Below, piece by piece: positions 27,611 through 35,136 of a stretch of 64,000 bases of DNA (positions within the stretch are counted from its first letter, which is position 1; each line of letters begins with the position of its first letter). The notes beneath the pieces are model-generated. The model had not been told where the DNA came from. It was given only the letters and a program-made list of their open reading frames with translations, and did no database searches. A program made the translations under genes and the position numbers. Source of the DNA: an uncultured Saprospiraceae bacterium (GTDB taxonomy: Bacteria; Bacteroidota; Bacteroidia; Chitinophagales; Saprospiraceae); the NCBI GenBank assembly GCA_937872385.1, contig CALMSO010000026.1:205932-269931 (forward strand). Reading direction: 5' to 3'.

Positions 27611-28471
27611 TTATCCTTTTTCTCTGATTTCATCCAGCAATACGGATACTTTCTTAGCTAAGTAGCGGGCAAATCCATCAAGATCAGGGAAGAGCGTGGC
27701 GTCGTTGATATTCATTGTGTTCAGTTCTCGGAGCATCGTCGGGCGGAGGGCAGAAGGAATCACATATTTGCGAATCCAACTGTGGTCAAAGGCTTCTTTA
27801 ACTGTACTGATGAGGGCTTCTTCAAAGGAAATCTGGCTGACGGTATCGTCGCGGAAAAGACGGGTCTGGGCTAAGTAAATGCTCTGCTGGGTGGTCAGGC
27901 GGGGGTGCGTAAAATATGGTGCAATAGGCAGTACAATAGACGGAAACTTGAAATCTTCTTGATACCATTCCGATAGGAAAATGCCCTTGAAATCGTCGTC
28001 GAGCAGGGTATGGTGCCTCAGATAATGGCGAGAAAAGAGCGCCCGAAAGCGTTGGTCTTGCTCGTGAGACTGGCGCAGGGCTTGATATATCTTGGTGATA
28101 TTGATAGCCCAAACGGCGGCGTTGCTTTCGCCTACCTGTAGGTCGTTCACAGCGAAAAAAGCCGCTACGTAGGGTGAGCGCGTCCAGTCAATTAGGCGCG
28201 TGGGGGCACCATAATGCTGCATGAGCGAGAGCCACTCCATTTTGGATTCTACCTTGAAGGTATTATTGGTATAAAGATGAGCGGTGCGCTTGAATTCTTC
28301 GTACAATTCCTTTTCCTTGTAAGTGATAATGGCACGCTCTAGCTTGGGTTGTAGATTCCAAGCGCTGTTGGTATGCCCTCGGAAGTACCAGAGTGCGTCG
28401 TGTCCAATGTCGCCGAGGTGCTGGCGCAATTCTTCCCAAGTTTTCACGGGGATTTCAATATGGGCAGCCAT
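27611..28471 (-). CDS. FRG domain-containing protein
   Basis: The 286-residue protein carries the FRG domain signature WYFRGHTNSAWNLQPKLER (residues 28-46) and the second conserved block LMQHYGAPTRLIDWTRSPY (about 83-101) followed by VAAFFAV. The domain is named after the FRG residues and is frequent in bacterial accessory regions; a nucleic-acid or nucleotide-related role has been suggested but the biochemical function is not established. No transmembrane helix or signal peptide is seen. It stands alone between msrB (convergent) and a small membrane-protein gene (divergent), without an obvious partner. Confidence 0.88.
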   Translation of the reverse strand: MAAHIEIPVKTWEELRQHLGDIGHDALWYFRGHTNSAWNLQPKLERAIITYKEKELYEEFKRTAHLYTNNTFKVESKMEWLSLMQHYGAPTRLIDWTRSPYVAAFFAVNDLQVGESNAAVWAINITKIYQALRQSHEQDQRFRALFSRHYLRHHTLLDDDFKGIFLSEWYQEDFKFPSIVLPIAPYFTHPRLTTQQSIYLAQTRLFRDDTVSQISFEEALISTVKEAFDHSWIRKYVIPSALRPTMLRELNTMNINDATLFPDLDGFARYLAKKVSVLLDEIREKG

Positions 28472-28673
28472 TTGTTTTTTTTATGTTTAATACTTGATTT
28501 TTTATAACGGAAAAAGCGCCTGTTTCTGTTGAGTTAAGTAAATGATTATTGAAAATGAATGTTTATTTCACAGCACTTGGAATTTGGCATCAGTACCCTA
28601 CCAATAGGATTAAGACATTTTTAACGCGGCTGCTGGTAATATTCTGAAAAAGCTGGTCGTTCAAAAGGAACAA

Positions 28674-28681
28674 TATTTTTG
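28674..28681 (+). promoter_or_regulatory. -7 promoter element for a small membrane protein
   Basis: TATTTTTG matches TAnnTTTG 25 bp before the ATG at 28706; this supports that small gene. No -33 TTTG is found at the usual spacing. Confidence 0.45.
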
Positions 28682-28705
28682 TAAATCCGAAAAATCCCCC
28701 CGAAC

Positions 28706-28918
28706 ATGAACAACAGACTCGAAGCGCGCCGTACCCGCCAAAATCGTGCCATTGCACTTTTCCTCACGCTGGTGTTTCACATAGCGCTCATTGGCGGCAT
28801 TTGTTATTACCAGTTGGAGCACCAGGCTGCTCCTAAAGCGGAACAACAGGTACCAAACAAAACCGAAACGCCCGTGCAAACCGTCTCCGACCAGCGTCAA
28901 AAACCGACCAGACCCTGA
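28706..28918 (+). CDS. small single-pass membrane protein (hypothetical)
   Basis: This 70-residue protein is not recognised. It has a basic N-terminus (MNNRLEARRTRQNRAIAL), one transmembrane helix (about residues 16-36, LFLTLVFHIALIGGICYY) and a hydrophilic tail rich in Gln, Pro and Lys. The positive-inside rule places the tail in the periplasm. The arrangement resembles the membrane anchor of TonB-like proteins without the C-terminal domain, but this is only a likeness. A promoter element 25 bp upstream and the plausible composition support coding. It is convergent with the deoxynucleoside kinase gene. Confidence 0.6.
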   Translation: MNNRLEARRTRQNRAIALFLTLVFHIALIGGICYYQLEHQAAPKAEQQVPNKTETPVQTVSDQRQKPTRP

Positions 28919-28975
28919 GCGGTTTTTGTTGGCTATTCGCAGTTTGCATTTAATCATCCAGCATCTGAAGTGGTA

Positions 28976-29614
28976 TCAGAATAGCCCGTGGAGTTCTGCT
29001 TGCACCATATTGACCACTTTGCCCATATCTTCTGGGTTACTGTCAAAATCTAGTTCATCGGCATTAATAATGAGCAAGCGCCCTTCCTGATATTGGTCAA
29101 TCCACTCTTCGTAGCGGGCATTGAGGCGTTTGAGATAATCGAGGCTCATGCTGCCCTCATAATCGCGCCCGCGCGACTGGATGTGCGAGACTAAAGTCGG
29201 GATGCTGGCTTTGAGGTAAATTAGTAAATCCGGCGGCTGTATTTGCGAAGACATGGTTTTGAACAGGTCGAAATAATTCTGAAAATCGCGAGTGGACATC
29301 AGCCCCATATCATGCAGGTTGGGTGCAAAAATGTAGGCATCTTCGTAAATTGTACGGTCTTGCACCACGGTGCGATTTCCTTGTAAAATACTGAGAATCT
29401 GTTGATAACGACTGTTAAGAAAAAATATTTGTAGATTAAATGACCAGCGTTGCATATCGTGATAAAAATCGCTCAGGTAGGGGTTATCGTCGGTTGATTC
29501 GTAGTGTACGTCCCAGTTGAAATGTTTGCCGAGGCGGGTACACAGGGTGGTTTTGCCCGCACCGATGTTGCCTGCAATAGCGATGTGCTTGAGAGTATTG
29601 GCGTTTTGGCTCAT
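28976..29614 (-). CDS. deoxynucleoside kinase
   Basis: The 212-residue protein has the P-loop GNIGAGKTTL (residues 15-24), YESTDDNPYL (substrate base side), QDRTIYEDAYIFA (the DRT/ERS-type motif) and a C-terminal lid region with RGRDYEGSMSLDYL. This is the deoxyadenosine/deoxyguanosine/thymidine kinase (dNK) fold, about the usual length. It phosphorylates salvaged deoxynucleosides to monophosphates with ATP. The nucleoside preference cannot be told from these motifs. It is not in an evident operon. Confidence 0.93.
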   Translation of the reverse strand: MSQNANTLKHIAIAGNIGAGKTTLCTRLGKHFNWDVHYESTDDNPYLSDFYHDMQRWSFNLQIFFLNSRYQQILSILQGNRTVVQDRTIYEDAYIFAPNLHDMGLMSTRDFQNYFDLFKTMSSQIQPPDLLIYLKASIPTLVSHIQSRGRDYEGSMSLDYLKRLNARYEEWIDQYQEGRLLIINADELDFDSNPEDMGKVVNMVQAELHGLF

Positions 29615-29764
29615 AATATGGATGAATGGCTCGTTTTGTATGCTACTAGCCGGTCAGGAGTAATATTTCGTCCGTTGCGAAAATACAATTCCTGCGAAGA
29701 ATTTTTGCCAAAAGTTGTTTTTTTCCTTATTCGGTCGTTTTTTTTGAATGGTGCTGCCTTTTGT

Positions 29765-30499
29765 TTACTCCCGTTCTAGCAGCCACCATAGCGGATGGCG
29801 CTTGTTTTTCACTTCATAATTGTCGAGAATGAACGCGCGTATATGGTCCATTGCCTCGCCAATATCGTCGGTGAGCTTAATCAGCTTCAGGTCTTCTGGC
29901 GAAATGGTGCCCTGTGCCTCCATGAAATGCAAGTACTCCATCAGCGCACTGTAGTAGTCGGTGCCGAGCAGCACTACCGGAAAATCGTGAATGACGCCAG
30001 TTTGCACCAAAGTAAGGGTTTCAAACATTTCGTCCATCGTGCCCCAGCCGCCAGGCAAGACAATAAAGGCGTAGGAATATTTTAGCAGCAGCACTTTGCG
30101 CACGAAGAAGTACTTGAGTGTGATGTGCTTGTGCATGTAAGGATTGGGAAACTGCTCGTGTGGCAACTGAATATTGACACCCACCGAGCGCCCGCTGTGC
30201 TCGTAGGCACCTCGGTTGGCTGCTTCCATGATGCCGGGGCCGCCGCCTGTCATGGTTGTAAATCCTGATGCAGCAATCGCTTTGCCTACTTCGCGGGCTT
30301 TTTCATAGTACGGATGCCCTTCGCGGAAGCGCGCCGAGCCAAATACCGTGATGCAGGGCCCTACAAAATGCAAGGCACGCAAGCCTTTGAGAAATTGCCA
30401 GAAAACTCCCCACACAAAGCGCAGCTCCGTGGTGCGGCTTTTGGGGCCTTCTAAGTATTGGTATTCCGAAGGGTTGAGAATTTTGACAGGCTCGGTCAT
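29765..30499 (-). CDS. LOG family protein (TIGR00730, nucleotide 5'-monophosphate phosphoribohydrolase-like)
   Basis: The 244-residue Rossmann-fold protein has the two LOG motifs, MTGGGPGIMEAANRGAYE and VLPGGWGTMDEMFE, the second being the PGGxGTxxE motif with the catalytic Glu. Family members split nucleoside monophosphates at the N-glycosidic bond (cytokinin riboside monophosphate in plants); in bacteria the natural substrate is often unknown. The ATG at 30499 (MTEPVKILNPSEY) is used since the upstream alternative at 30523 is a TTG. The long N-terminal part (about 60 residues) before the Rossmann domain is typical for the Bacteroidota subgroup. Confidence 0.9.
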   Translation of the reverse strand: MTEPVKILNPSEYQYLEGPKSRTTELRFVWGVFWQFLKGLRALHFVGPCITVFGSARFREGHPYYEKAREVGKAIAASGFTTMTGGGPGIMEAANRGAYEHSGRSVGVNIQLPHEQFPNPYMHKHITLKYFFVRKVLLLKYSYAFIVLPGGWGTMDEMFETLTLVQTGVIHDFPVVLLGTDYYSALMEYLHFMEAQGTISPEDLKLIKLTDDIGEAMDHIRAFILDNYEVKNKRHPLWWLLERE

Positions 30500-30603
30500 G
30501 GTTCGTTCTATTTTTTTTCCCAAAATACAAGCGCCGGTAGAGCATTCTGTAAAGAAAGCATTACCGGCACCCTGATATGCACAAAACCCAAGAGGGTTGT
30601 TTT

Positions 30604-31260
30604 TTAAAAATCCATTTCATCTTCATTGCTGGAGTCATCGTCCGCAAAGTCATCCAAATCACCCATAGAGCGCGTCACGCTGTCGTCGTCATCATCGTCG
30701 TAGAAGATGTCTTTGTCGTCGAAATCGAGATCTTCGTCATCGTCGTCATCTTTTACCACCGGTTTATTGACGGGATTTGTTGGTTTACGGATTACCTTAG
30801 TGATTACCTTGCGCTCGGCGGGGGCAGGGGCGGCGGGCTTCACTACAGGTGTTGGGCGGCTTACTTCTGGTTTGGTAGCATTCTGGCTGCTTTCCACATT
30901 TTTCGCTTCGAGGCTTTTGGTGGTAGTAGGCACTGCCATGAGGCGTTTTTTGTCAATCAACTGGCCTGTCAGCGAGCAGATACCATAAGACTTGTTGCGA
31001 ATGCGAATCAACGCATTTTCTAAGTCCTTGATGTACATCCGCTGCCGGATGGCCATATTGTTGAGCATTTCTACTTCATTGTTGATACTGCTATCATCCA
31101 CCCAGTCGCCGCCGTGCTCGTCGCTGGTGTTTTCTGTAATCTCCAGAATCTGTTCCTGCAGACTGGTTAGTTGTTCTTTTGAACGTTCATATTTTTCCAG
31201 AATTAACTGTTTGAACTCCTCCAGTTCCGCGTCAGAATATCGTATGATACTACTTGACAT
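30604..31260 (-). CDS. DksA/TraR-like protein lacking the zinc finger, with acidic tail
   Basis: Residues 1-120 of this 218-residue protein match the DksA/TraR family: a coiled coil (about 10-85) with LENALIRIRNKSYGIC and the KKRLMAVPTT turn. Of the four zinc Cys residues only Cys95 remains; the others are replaced (SLTG, KSLEAK). After residue 120 there is a Pro/Lys-rich linker (about 120-170) and a strongly acidic tail (about 170-218) with several Asp runs. Full family members bind RNA polymerase through the secondary channel. Zinc-less versions are common in Bacteroidota. The tail may mimic nucleic acid or bind basic proteins (inference). Confidence 0.88.
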   Translation of the reverse strand: MSSSIIRYSDAELEEFKQLILEKYERSKEQLTSLQEQILEITENTSDEHGGDWVDDSSINNEVEMLNNMAIRQRMYIKDLENALIRIRNKSYGICSLTGQLIDKKRLMAVPTTTKSLEAKNVESSQNATKPEVSRPTPVVKPAAPAPAERKVITKVIRKPTNPVNKPVVKDDDDDEDLDFDDKDIFYDDDDDDSVTRSMGDLDDFADDDSSNEDEMDF

Positions 31261-31457
31261 TTGCTTCGCGTTTTTGCTGGTTAAACGATTTTTTTTGCAA
31301 TTTTAAATCAAAACTCTGATAAAATTTGGAAAAAATAAGAAAATCTGCAATTTTCTTTTTCTGACACCCGATGCTGCCGCAAATTAAACCCCTATAACGC
31401 ACGGATGGCGCGCAGAGTTTCATGGGTGATAAAAAAAAATCGGGAAAAAAGGCGGGT

Positions 31458-31625
31458 TTATACTGGAAGGCGCATACTGGGCTTGCGCCGCAGTAGCCAT
31501 TGGTATTTTTCTTTTAATTCTTTGACAGGGTGCTGCCGGCGGATTAGGGCACGAATTGTTAATAAAACAGCTAATGTTATCATAGGTTGTTGGGTGATTT
31601 TTTTTTGGATGAAACACTTTACCAT
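31458..31625 (-). CDS. possible 55-residue membrane peptide (hypothetical)
   Basis: A small frame from an ATG at 31625 encodes MVKCFIQKK followed by a hydrophobic stretch (PMITLAVLLTIRALI, about residues 14-28) and a basic amphipathic tail with KELKEKYQWLLRRKP. A TAnnTTTG promoter element (31672-31679 on the minus strand) lies 47 bp upstream at a fitting distance. It matches no family known to me. The short length, the lack of homology evidence and an overlapping frame on the other strand make this tentative. Confidence 0.3.
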   Translation of the reverse strand: MVKCFIQKKITQQPMITLAVLLTIRALIRRQHPVKELKEKYQWLLRRKPSMRLPV

Positions 31626-31671
31626 TGAGACGCGTAATCCTCTGTATGTCACAAAGGTTCACAAGCTTTCG

Positions 31672-31679
31672 CAAAAATA
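31672..31679 (-). promoter_or_regulatory. -7 promoter element in the 31.3-31.8 kb gap
   Basis: The minus strand reads TATTTTTG. It may drive the small frame at 31458-31625 or an unannotated transcript. The surrounding region 31261-31848 has no other supported gene. Confidence 0.35.
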
Positions 31680-31779
31680 TTCTAACAAACGCCCGCAATG
31701 CAGCTTCTGTTGATTACCATCCCATTTTTTAACAAAAAGATAACGGTGCATGATGTGTTAGCGAGCGGGCACAAGCCTT

Positions 31780-31801
31780 CTATCGGTAGCGCTGCCAATA
31801 G
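31780..31801. repeat. near-perfect 22-bp palindrome
   Basis: CTATCGGTAGC (31780-31790) pairs with GCTGCCAATAG (31791-31801) with one mismatch and one G-T pair and no loop. It lies 47 bp beyond the stop of the hypothetical gene at 31849. As there is no loop and no T run, it looks more like a dimeric protein-binding site or inefficient terminator than a strong one. Confidence 0.4.
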
Positions 31802-31848
31802 CCCTACCTTGCCTATAGTAGATGTTGTATTCGTGCCAGGGAAAGCAA

Positions 31849-32073
31849 TCAATAGCTGAAAAGCGTTGTAATTTTTCTCCAGAAGCGCTTCTTTTCAGGT
31901 GCAGCAGTCTTGGATGTAGTTTGTTTTACAATAGCTTCGGCGGCTGGTTGTTCTTTTTGGTCTTTCACCTGGTTTTCTTCTTCCAGAAACACTACAAAGG
32001 GTTTGGCCTCTTCGCCCACATATTCTTCGTAGTGCTCTACGTACTGGTTTTTTAATTTTCTACTAACAGACAT
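31849..32073 (-). CDS. hypothetical small charged protein
   Basis: The 74-residue product starts MSVSRKLKNQYVEHYEEYVG, is acidic in its first half (VVFLEEENQVKDQKEQ) and ends with a basic stretch EKKRFWRKITTLFSY. No transmembrane segment, signal peptide or known motif is visible. The in-frame extension upstream of 32073 is of unlike composition and is not included. Its status as a gene rests on composition and on isolation between other minus-strand genes; it could be a lineage-specific protein. Confidence 0.5.
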   Translation of the reverse strand: MSVSRKLKNQYVEHYEEYVGEEAKPFVVFLEEENQVKDQKEQPAAEAIVKQTTSKTAAPEKKRFWRKITTLFSY

Positions 32074-32304
32074 GGCTTGTTCATGGATTAAAATATGAAT
32101 AATAAAATTAACACCTTGATTATCAAATAATAGACACTTCGAGCCGATGCTTTGTTGCACCGGTATAACAAAAATTTTACGAAAAAAGATATTCGTAATT
32201 GTTTTGTTTGATTAGTAACGGCAAATCAATCCGGAAAGTATTCAAAAACTATGCGAGCATTGAAAAAATTATGTTAAAATTATATGCCGCTTTTTATATA
32301 AAAA

Positions 32305-32341
32305 TGCCGAAGAAGCCCGCATTCGACGAGCCTTTTCGGCA
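32305..32341 (-). terminator. intrinsic terminator after the acetyltransferase-nitrilase gene
   Basis: TGCCGAA (32305-32311) pairs with TTCGGCA (32335-32341), with possible further pairing inside. On the minus strand the hairpin is followed by a T-rich stretch, and it lies about 30 bp after the stop at 32371. Confidence 0.65.
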
Positions 32342-32370
32342 AATTACATATTCAGGTATTTAGATATTAT

Positions 32371-33924
32371 TTAATTCTTTAATAACCCATTGCCCTCGGT
32401 TTGTGGCCGGAAGAGTACTTCGTACAAATCCTTGCGCCGGTCTTTGAGGTTTTGTACACTGCCAAATTCGTGCAATTCCTTGAGCAGCGACATATTGATA
32501 TCGGCGATGATGGTCATTTCAGTATTGGGCGTTGCCTCGGCGGCCACGGCATCGGTTGGAAACTGAAAATCGGAAGGCGTGAAAATAGCCGACTGCGCAA
32601 ACTGGATGTCCATGTTGTTGACGCGAGGCAAGTTGCCCACACAACCGGCAATGGCTACGTAGCACTCATTTTCCACGGCGCGGGCCTGGGCGCAGCGGCG
32701 CACGCGGTTGTAGCCGTTTTGGGTATCGGTAAGAAAAGGCACGAACAATATCTGCATACCTTGCTCCGCGTAGATGCGCGCCAGCTCCGGAAATTCTACA
32801 TCGTAGCAAATCAAAATACCCACCCGGCCGCAGTCGGTATCCAAGATTTGTAGTTTGTTGCCGCCCACCATACCCCAAGCGCTCACTTCAGAGGGAGTGG
32901 GGTGTATTTTGTAAAAACTCTCCCAGGTGCCGTCGCGTCGGCACAGGTAGGCTACGTTGAGCAGGCTGCCATTTTCGACAATGGGCATACTACCGGTGAT
33001 GATATTGACATTGTAAGCCACGGCAAATTCCATAAACTTGCGGCGCAGCGGATCGGTATATTTGGCTAATTCGCGGATGGCCAAGGCCTCGCCGAGGTGG
33101 TTGTAATCGGCCATCAGCGGCGCGTTGAAAAACTCTGGGAAAAGGATAAAATCCGACTTATAATTGCTCACGGCATCTACGAAGTACTCTACCTGCTCTA
33201 CCAAGGCGTCAAAATCTTTGAATAAGCGCATCTGCCATTGTACCAGCCCTAAGCGCACGACTTCTTTGGGCGCGTTGATCAGCTGTTCCTTAGCTTGGTA
33301 ATAGATATTGTTCCATTCCAACAGGGTCGCATATTCTTTCGATTCGGTATCGCCGGGCAGGTAGCCGCGCAGCACTTTGCGCACGTGAAAATCGTTCGAC
33401 ATCTGGAAAGTCAGCACCGGATCGTAGATTTCCTTGAGCTTTACCTTGTCAATATAATCGCGTGGCGATAGTTCATTGGAAAAATTCATATAATTCGGAA
33501 TACGCCCACCGGCCATAATGGAGCGCAGATTGAGGTTTTCGCAAAGCTCCTTGCGCGCGTCGTACAGGCGGCGGCCCAAGCGCATCCCGCGGTAGTTGGG
33601 GTGTACAAACACATCAATGCCATAGAGCACATCGCCGTTGGGGTCGTGTGTATTGAAAGAATAATTGCCCGTCACTTGCCGGTAGGTATGGTCATCGCCA
33701 AAACGCCGATAACTGACGATAATCGAAAGCGCGCTGGCGACCACTTTTCCGTCCACTTCGATGCAAAGCTGCCCTTCCGGGAAAATATGGAGCAGTTTTT
33801 CAATGTTTTTTTTGCGCCAGTATTCTCCGCCGATGCCGGCATACGCCTCTATCATGGACGCCTTGAGGTCTTTGTAATCATCAATTTTCAGGTTGCGCAG
33901 CTTGATGGTGGTAGCTATCTCCAT
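32371..33924 (-). CDS. GNAT acetyltransferase fused to carbon-nitrogen hydrolase (nitrilase superfamily)
   Basis: The 517-residue protein combines an N-terminal GNAT domain (about residues 5-190; IDVFVHPNYRGMRLGRRLYDAR is the acetyl-CoA-binding motif) and a C-terminal nitrilase-fold hydrolase (about 222-500). The catalytic triad is present: Glu264 in LFPEFF, Lys339 in FYKIHP and Cys373 in LICYDVEFPE. The fusion is a recognised bacterial family but its substrate is not known. The tight combination suggests that one domain acts on the product or leaving group of the other, for example on an amide or N-acetylated compound (inference). It is monocistronic. Confidence 0.92.
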   Translation of the reverse strand: MEIATTIKLRNLKIDDYKDLKASMIEAYAGIGGEYWRKKNIEKLLHIFPEGQLCIEVDGKVVASALSIIVSYRRFGDDHTYRQVTGNYSFNTHDPNGDVLYGIDVFVHPNYRGMRLGRRLYDARKELCENLNLRSIMAGGRIPNYMNFSNELSPRDYIDKVKLKEIYDPVLTFQMSNDFHVRKVLRGYLPGDTESKEYATLLEWNNIYYQAKEQLINAPKEVVRLGLVQWQMRLFKDFDALVEQVEYFVDAVSNYKSDFILFPEFFNAPLMADYNHLGEALAIRELAKYTDPLRRKFMEFAVAYNVNIITGSMPIVENGSLLNVAYLCRRDGTWESFYKIHPTPSEVSAWGMVGGNKLQILDTDCGRVGILICYDVEFPELARIYAEQGMQILFVPFLTDTQNGYNRVRRCAQARAVENECYVAIAGCVGNLPRVNNMDIQFAQSAIFTPSDFQFPTDAVAAEATPNTEMTIIADINMSLLKELHEFGSVQNLKDRRKDLYEVLFRPQTEGNGLLKN

Positions 33925-34134
33925 TACTCTTATTTTCTGTTGTAAAAAAATTACGGTAAAAACCAGTTGCCTACTATAAAGGAAAGCAAAAACGCCCGAT
34001 TAGTTCAATCGGACCTGCCGAGCGGGCAATTATTCCTGCGTTTTGAAGCAGCAAAATTGCGTTTTTCGGCGTAGCTTCGCATACTAAAAAACAGCGTGCG
34101 TGCTTGCTTTCCGCAAAATTATAACAAAACTGCC

Positions 34135-34779
34135 ATGAGCGCCAGAAAGATTTTTGCAGAATCACTATTCGAAACGGTGGCCGACAACCTCGCCGAGCTG
34201 GGTTATGCCGTACTAGAAGATGTATTTGCATCCGATGATTTAGCAATGCTGCGCCAAGAATTGTACGAACACTATGAGCAGGGCGACCTACAGCCTGCTG
34301 CCATTGGCACCGGAGCACTGCGCCAGCAAAATACCGCCATCCGGGGCGACCACATCCGCTGGATGGAGCGAGACAATACCAACCCTACCTGTCATTTTTT
34401 CTTCGACCTTATAGAAGCACTAACCGAGTACCTCAACCAAACCTGTTTTCTGGGTATTCGCAGCTACGAGTTGCATTTTGCCATGTACCCGCCGGGCGCT
34501 TTTTACAAAAGGCACCTCGATGTATTTCAGCAGAGCAAGGCCCGCAAAATCTCAATTGTTTGCTACCTCAACGAAGCTTGGCAGGAGCACGAAGGCGGGC
34601 AGTTACGCTTGTTTCTACCATCCGAAGCTGGCGAAGAAAAAACCCTCGATTTGTTGCCCTTTGGTGGCCGGCTCGTTTGCTTTCGCAGCGATTTGCTCGA
34701 GCATGAGGTGCTGCCCGCTACGCGTGAGCGCCTGTCCATCACCGGTTGGTTGCGCACCGACAATGCCATTTTGTTGTAG
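34135..34779 (+). CDS. 2-oxoglutarate/Fe(II)-dependent oxygenase
   Basis: The 214-residue protein has the prolyl-4-hydroxylase-like core: YPPGAFYKRHLDVF gives the HxD iron ligands, GGQLRLFLP is the following strand, and FRSDLLEHEVLPATRERLSITGW gives the distal His and the Arg that binds 2-oxoglutarate. It should hydroxylate a protein or small molecule. The ATG at 34135 (MSARKIFAESLFET) is preferred over an upstream in-frame start at 34096, which lies before any conserved sequence. No operon partner is seen; the next gene downstream is 357 bp away behind a terminator. Confidence 0.88.
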   Translation: MSARKIFAESLFETVADNLAELGYAVLEDVFASDDLAMLRQELYEHYEQGDLQPAAIGTGALRQQNTAIRGDHIRWMERDNTNPTCHFFFDLIEALTEYLNQTCFLGIRSYELHFAMYPPGAFYKRHLDVFQQSKARKISIVCYLNEAWQEHEGGQLRLFLPSEAGEEKTLDLLPFGGRLVCFRSDLLEHEVLPATRERLSITGWLRTDNAILL

Positions 34780-34826
34780 CGTCTGCAAATTTTTTGAAAA
34801 AAAAAGCACTCTATATATAAAGTTTT

Positions 34827-34857
34827 TTTGAAAAGCGAGCAGAAGTTTATATTTTTG
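34827..34857 (+). promoter_or_regulatory. full Bacteroidota promoter (-33 TTTG, -7 TAnnTTTG)
   Basis: TTTG (34827-34830) and TATTTTTG (34850-34857) are 19 nt apart, the spacing of the primary-sigma promoter in this phylum. It is the only promoter in the window where both elements match. It precedes a candidate small RNA with a strong terminator. Confidence 0.65.
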
Positions 34858-34863
34858 CTGTGC

Positions 34864-34969
34864 AAACATCAGACGTGCATCTTATCCAATCGTCTAACTA
34901 TATAAAATTTTTGGTTTTTGGGATTATGCTAAAGGTGGCATCCTGCACAACAGGATAGCCGCCTTTTTT
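34864..34969 (+). ncRNA. candidate small RNA (about 105 nt)
   Basis: A transcript from the promoter at 34827-34857 would start near 34864 and end at the strong terminator at 34931-34969. It contains a weak hairpin (AGACG 34871-34875 with CGTCT 34891-34895), an AU-rich middle and the terminator hairpin. No open frame of useful length is inside. It may be an independent small RNA, or a terminated leader for the gene starting at 35137. It is not recognised as any known RNA family. Confidence 0.45.
34931..34969 (+). terminator. strong intrinsic terminator (or attenuator)
   Basis: Arms 34931-34945 (AAAGGTGGCATCCTG) and 34951-34966 (CAGGATAGCCGCCTTT) pair over 15 bp with one G-T pair and one bulged A; the loop is CACAA, and six Ts follow the GC-rich stem. 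It is 152 bp after the oxygenase stop and 167 bp before the next ATG. Confidence 0.8.
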
Positions 34970-35136
34970 ATCTTTCGGAAAGGCGCACTGCTTTCACTGT
35001 TTTTCCATAAAAAACTGTCTGCAATTATCGGTTTTATCCATTTTTGAAAACAGACAAGATTTTTCGACAATAAGCTGCCGGATTGTTTGACTATGTCAAA
35101 TAATATTCAGAACTCGCATCAAAAATCACACGCTCG

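Noticed and set aside
30533..30568. Inverted repeat GCCGGTA ... TACCGGC as a terminator
   Set aside because: The loop is more than 20 nt and no T run follows on either strand, and it lies upstream of the LOG gene rather than after a gene.
33994..34027. tRNA-like stretch (TAGTTCAATCGG resembles a D-arm)
   Set aside because: No anticodon arm or T-arm with GGTTC follows and no 3' partner for the acceptor stem; a 6-bp hairpin (33996-34012) explains the look.
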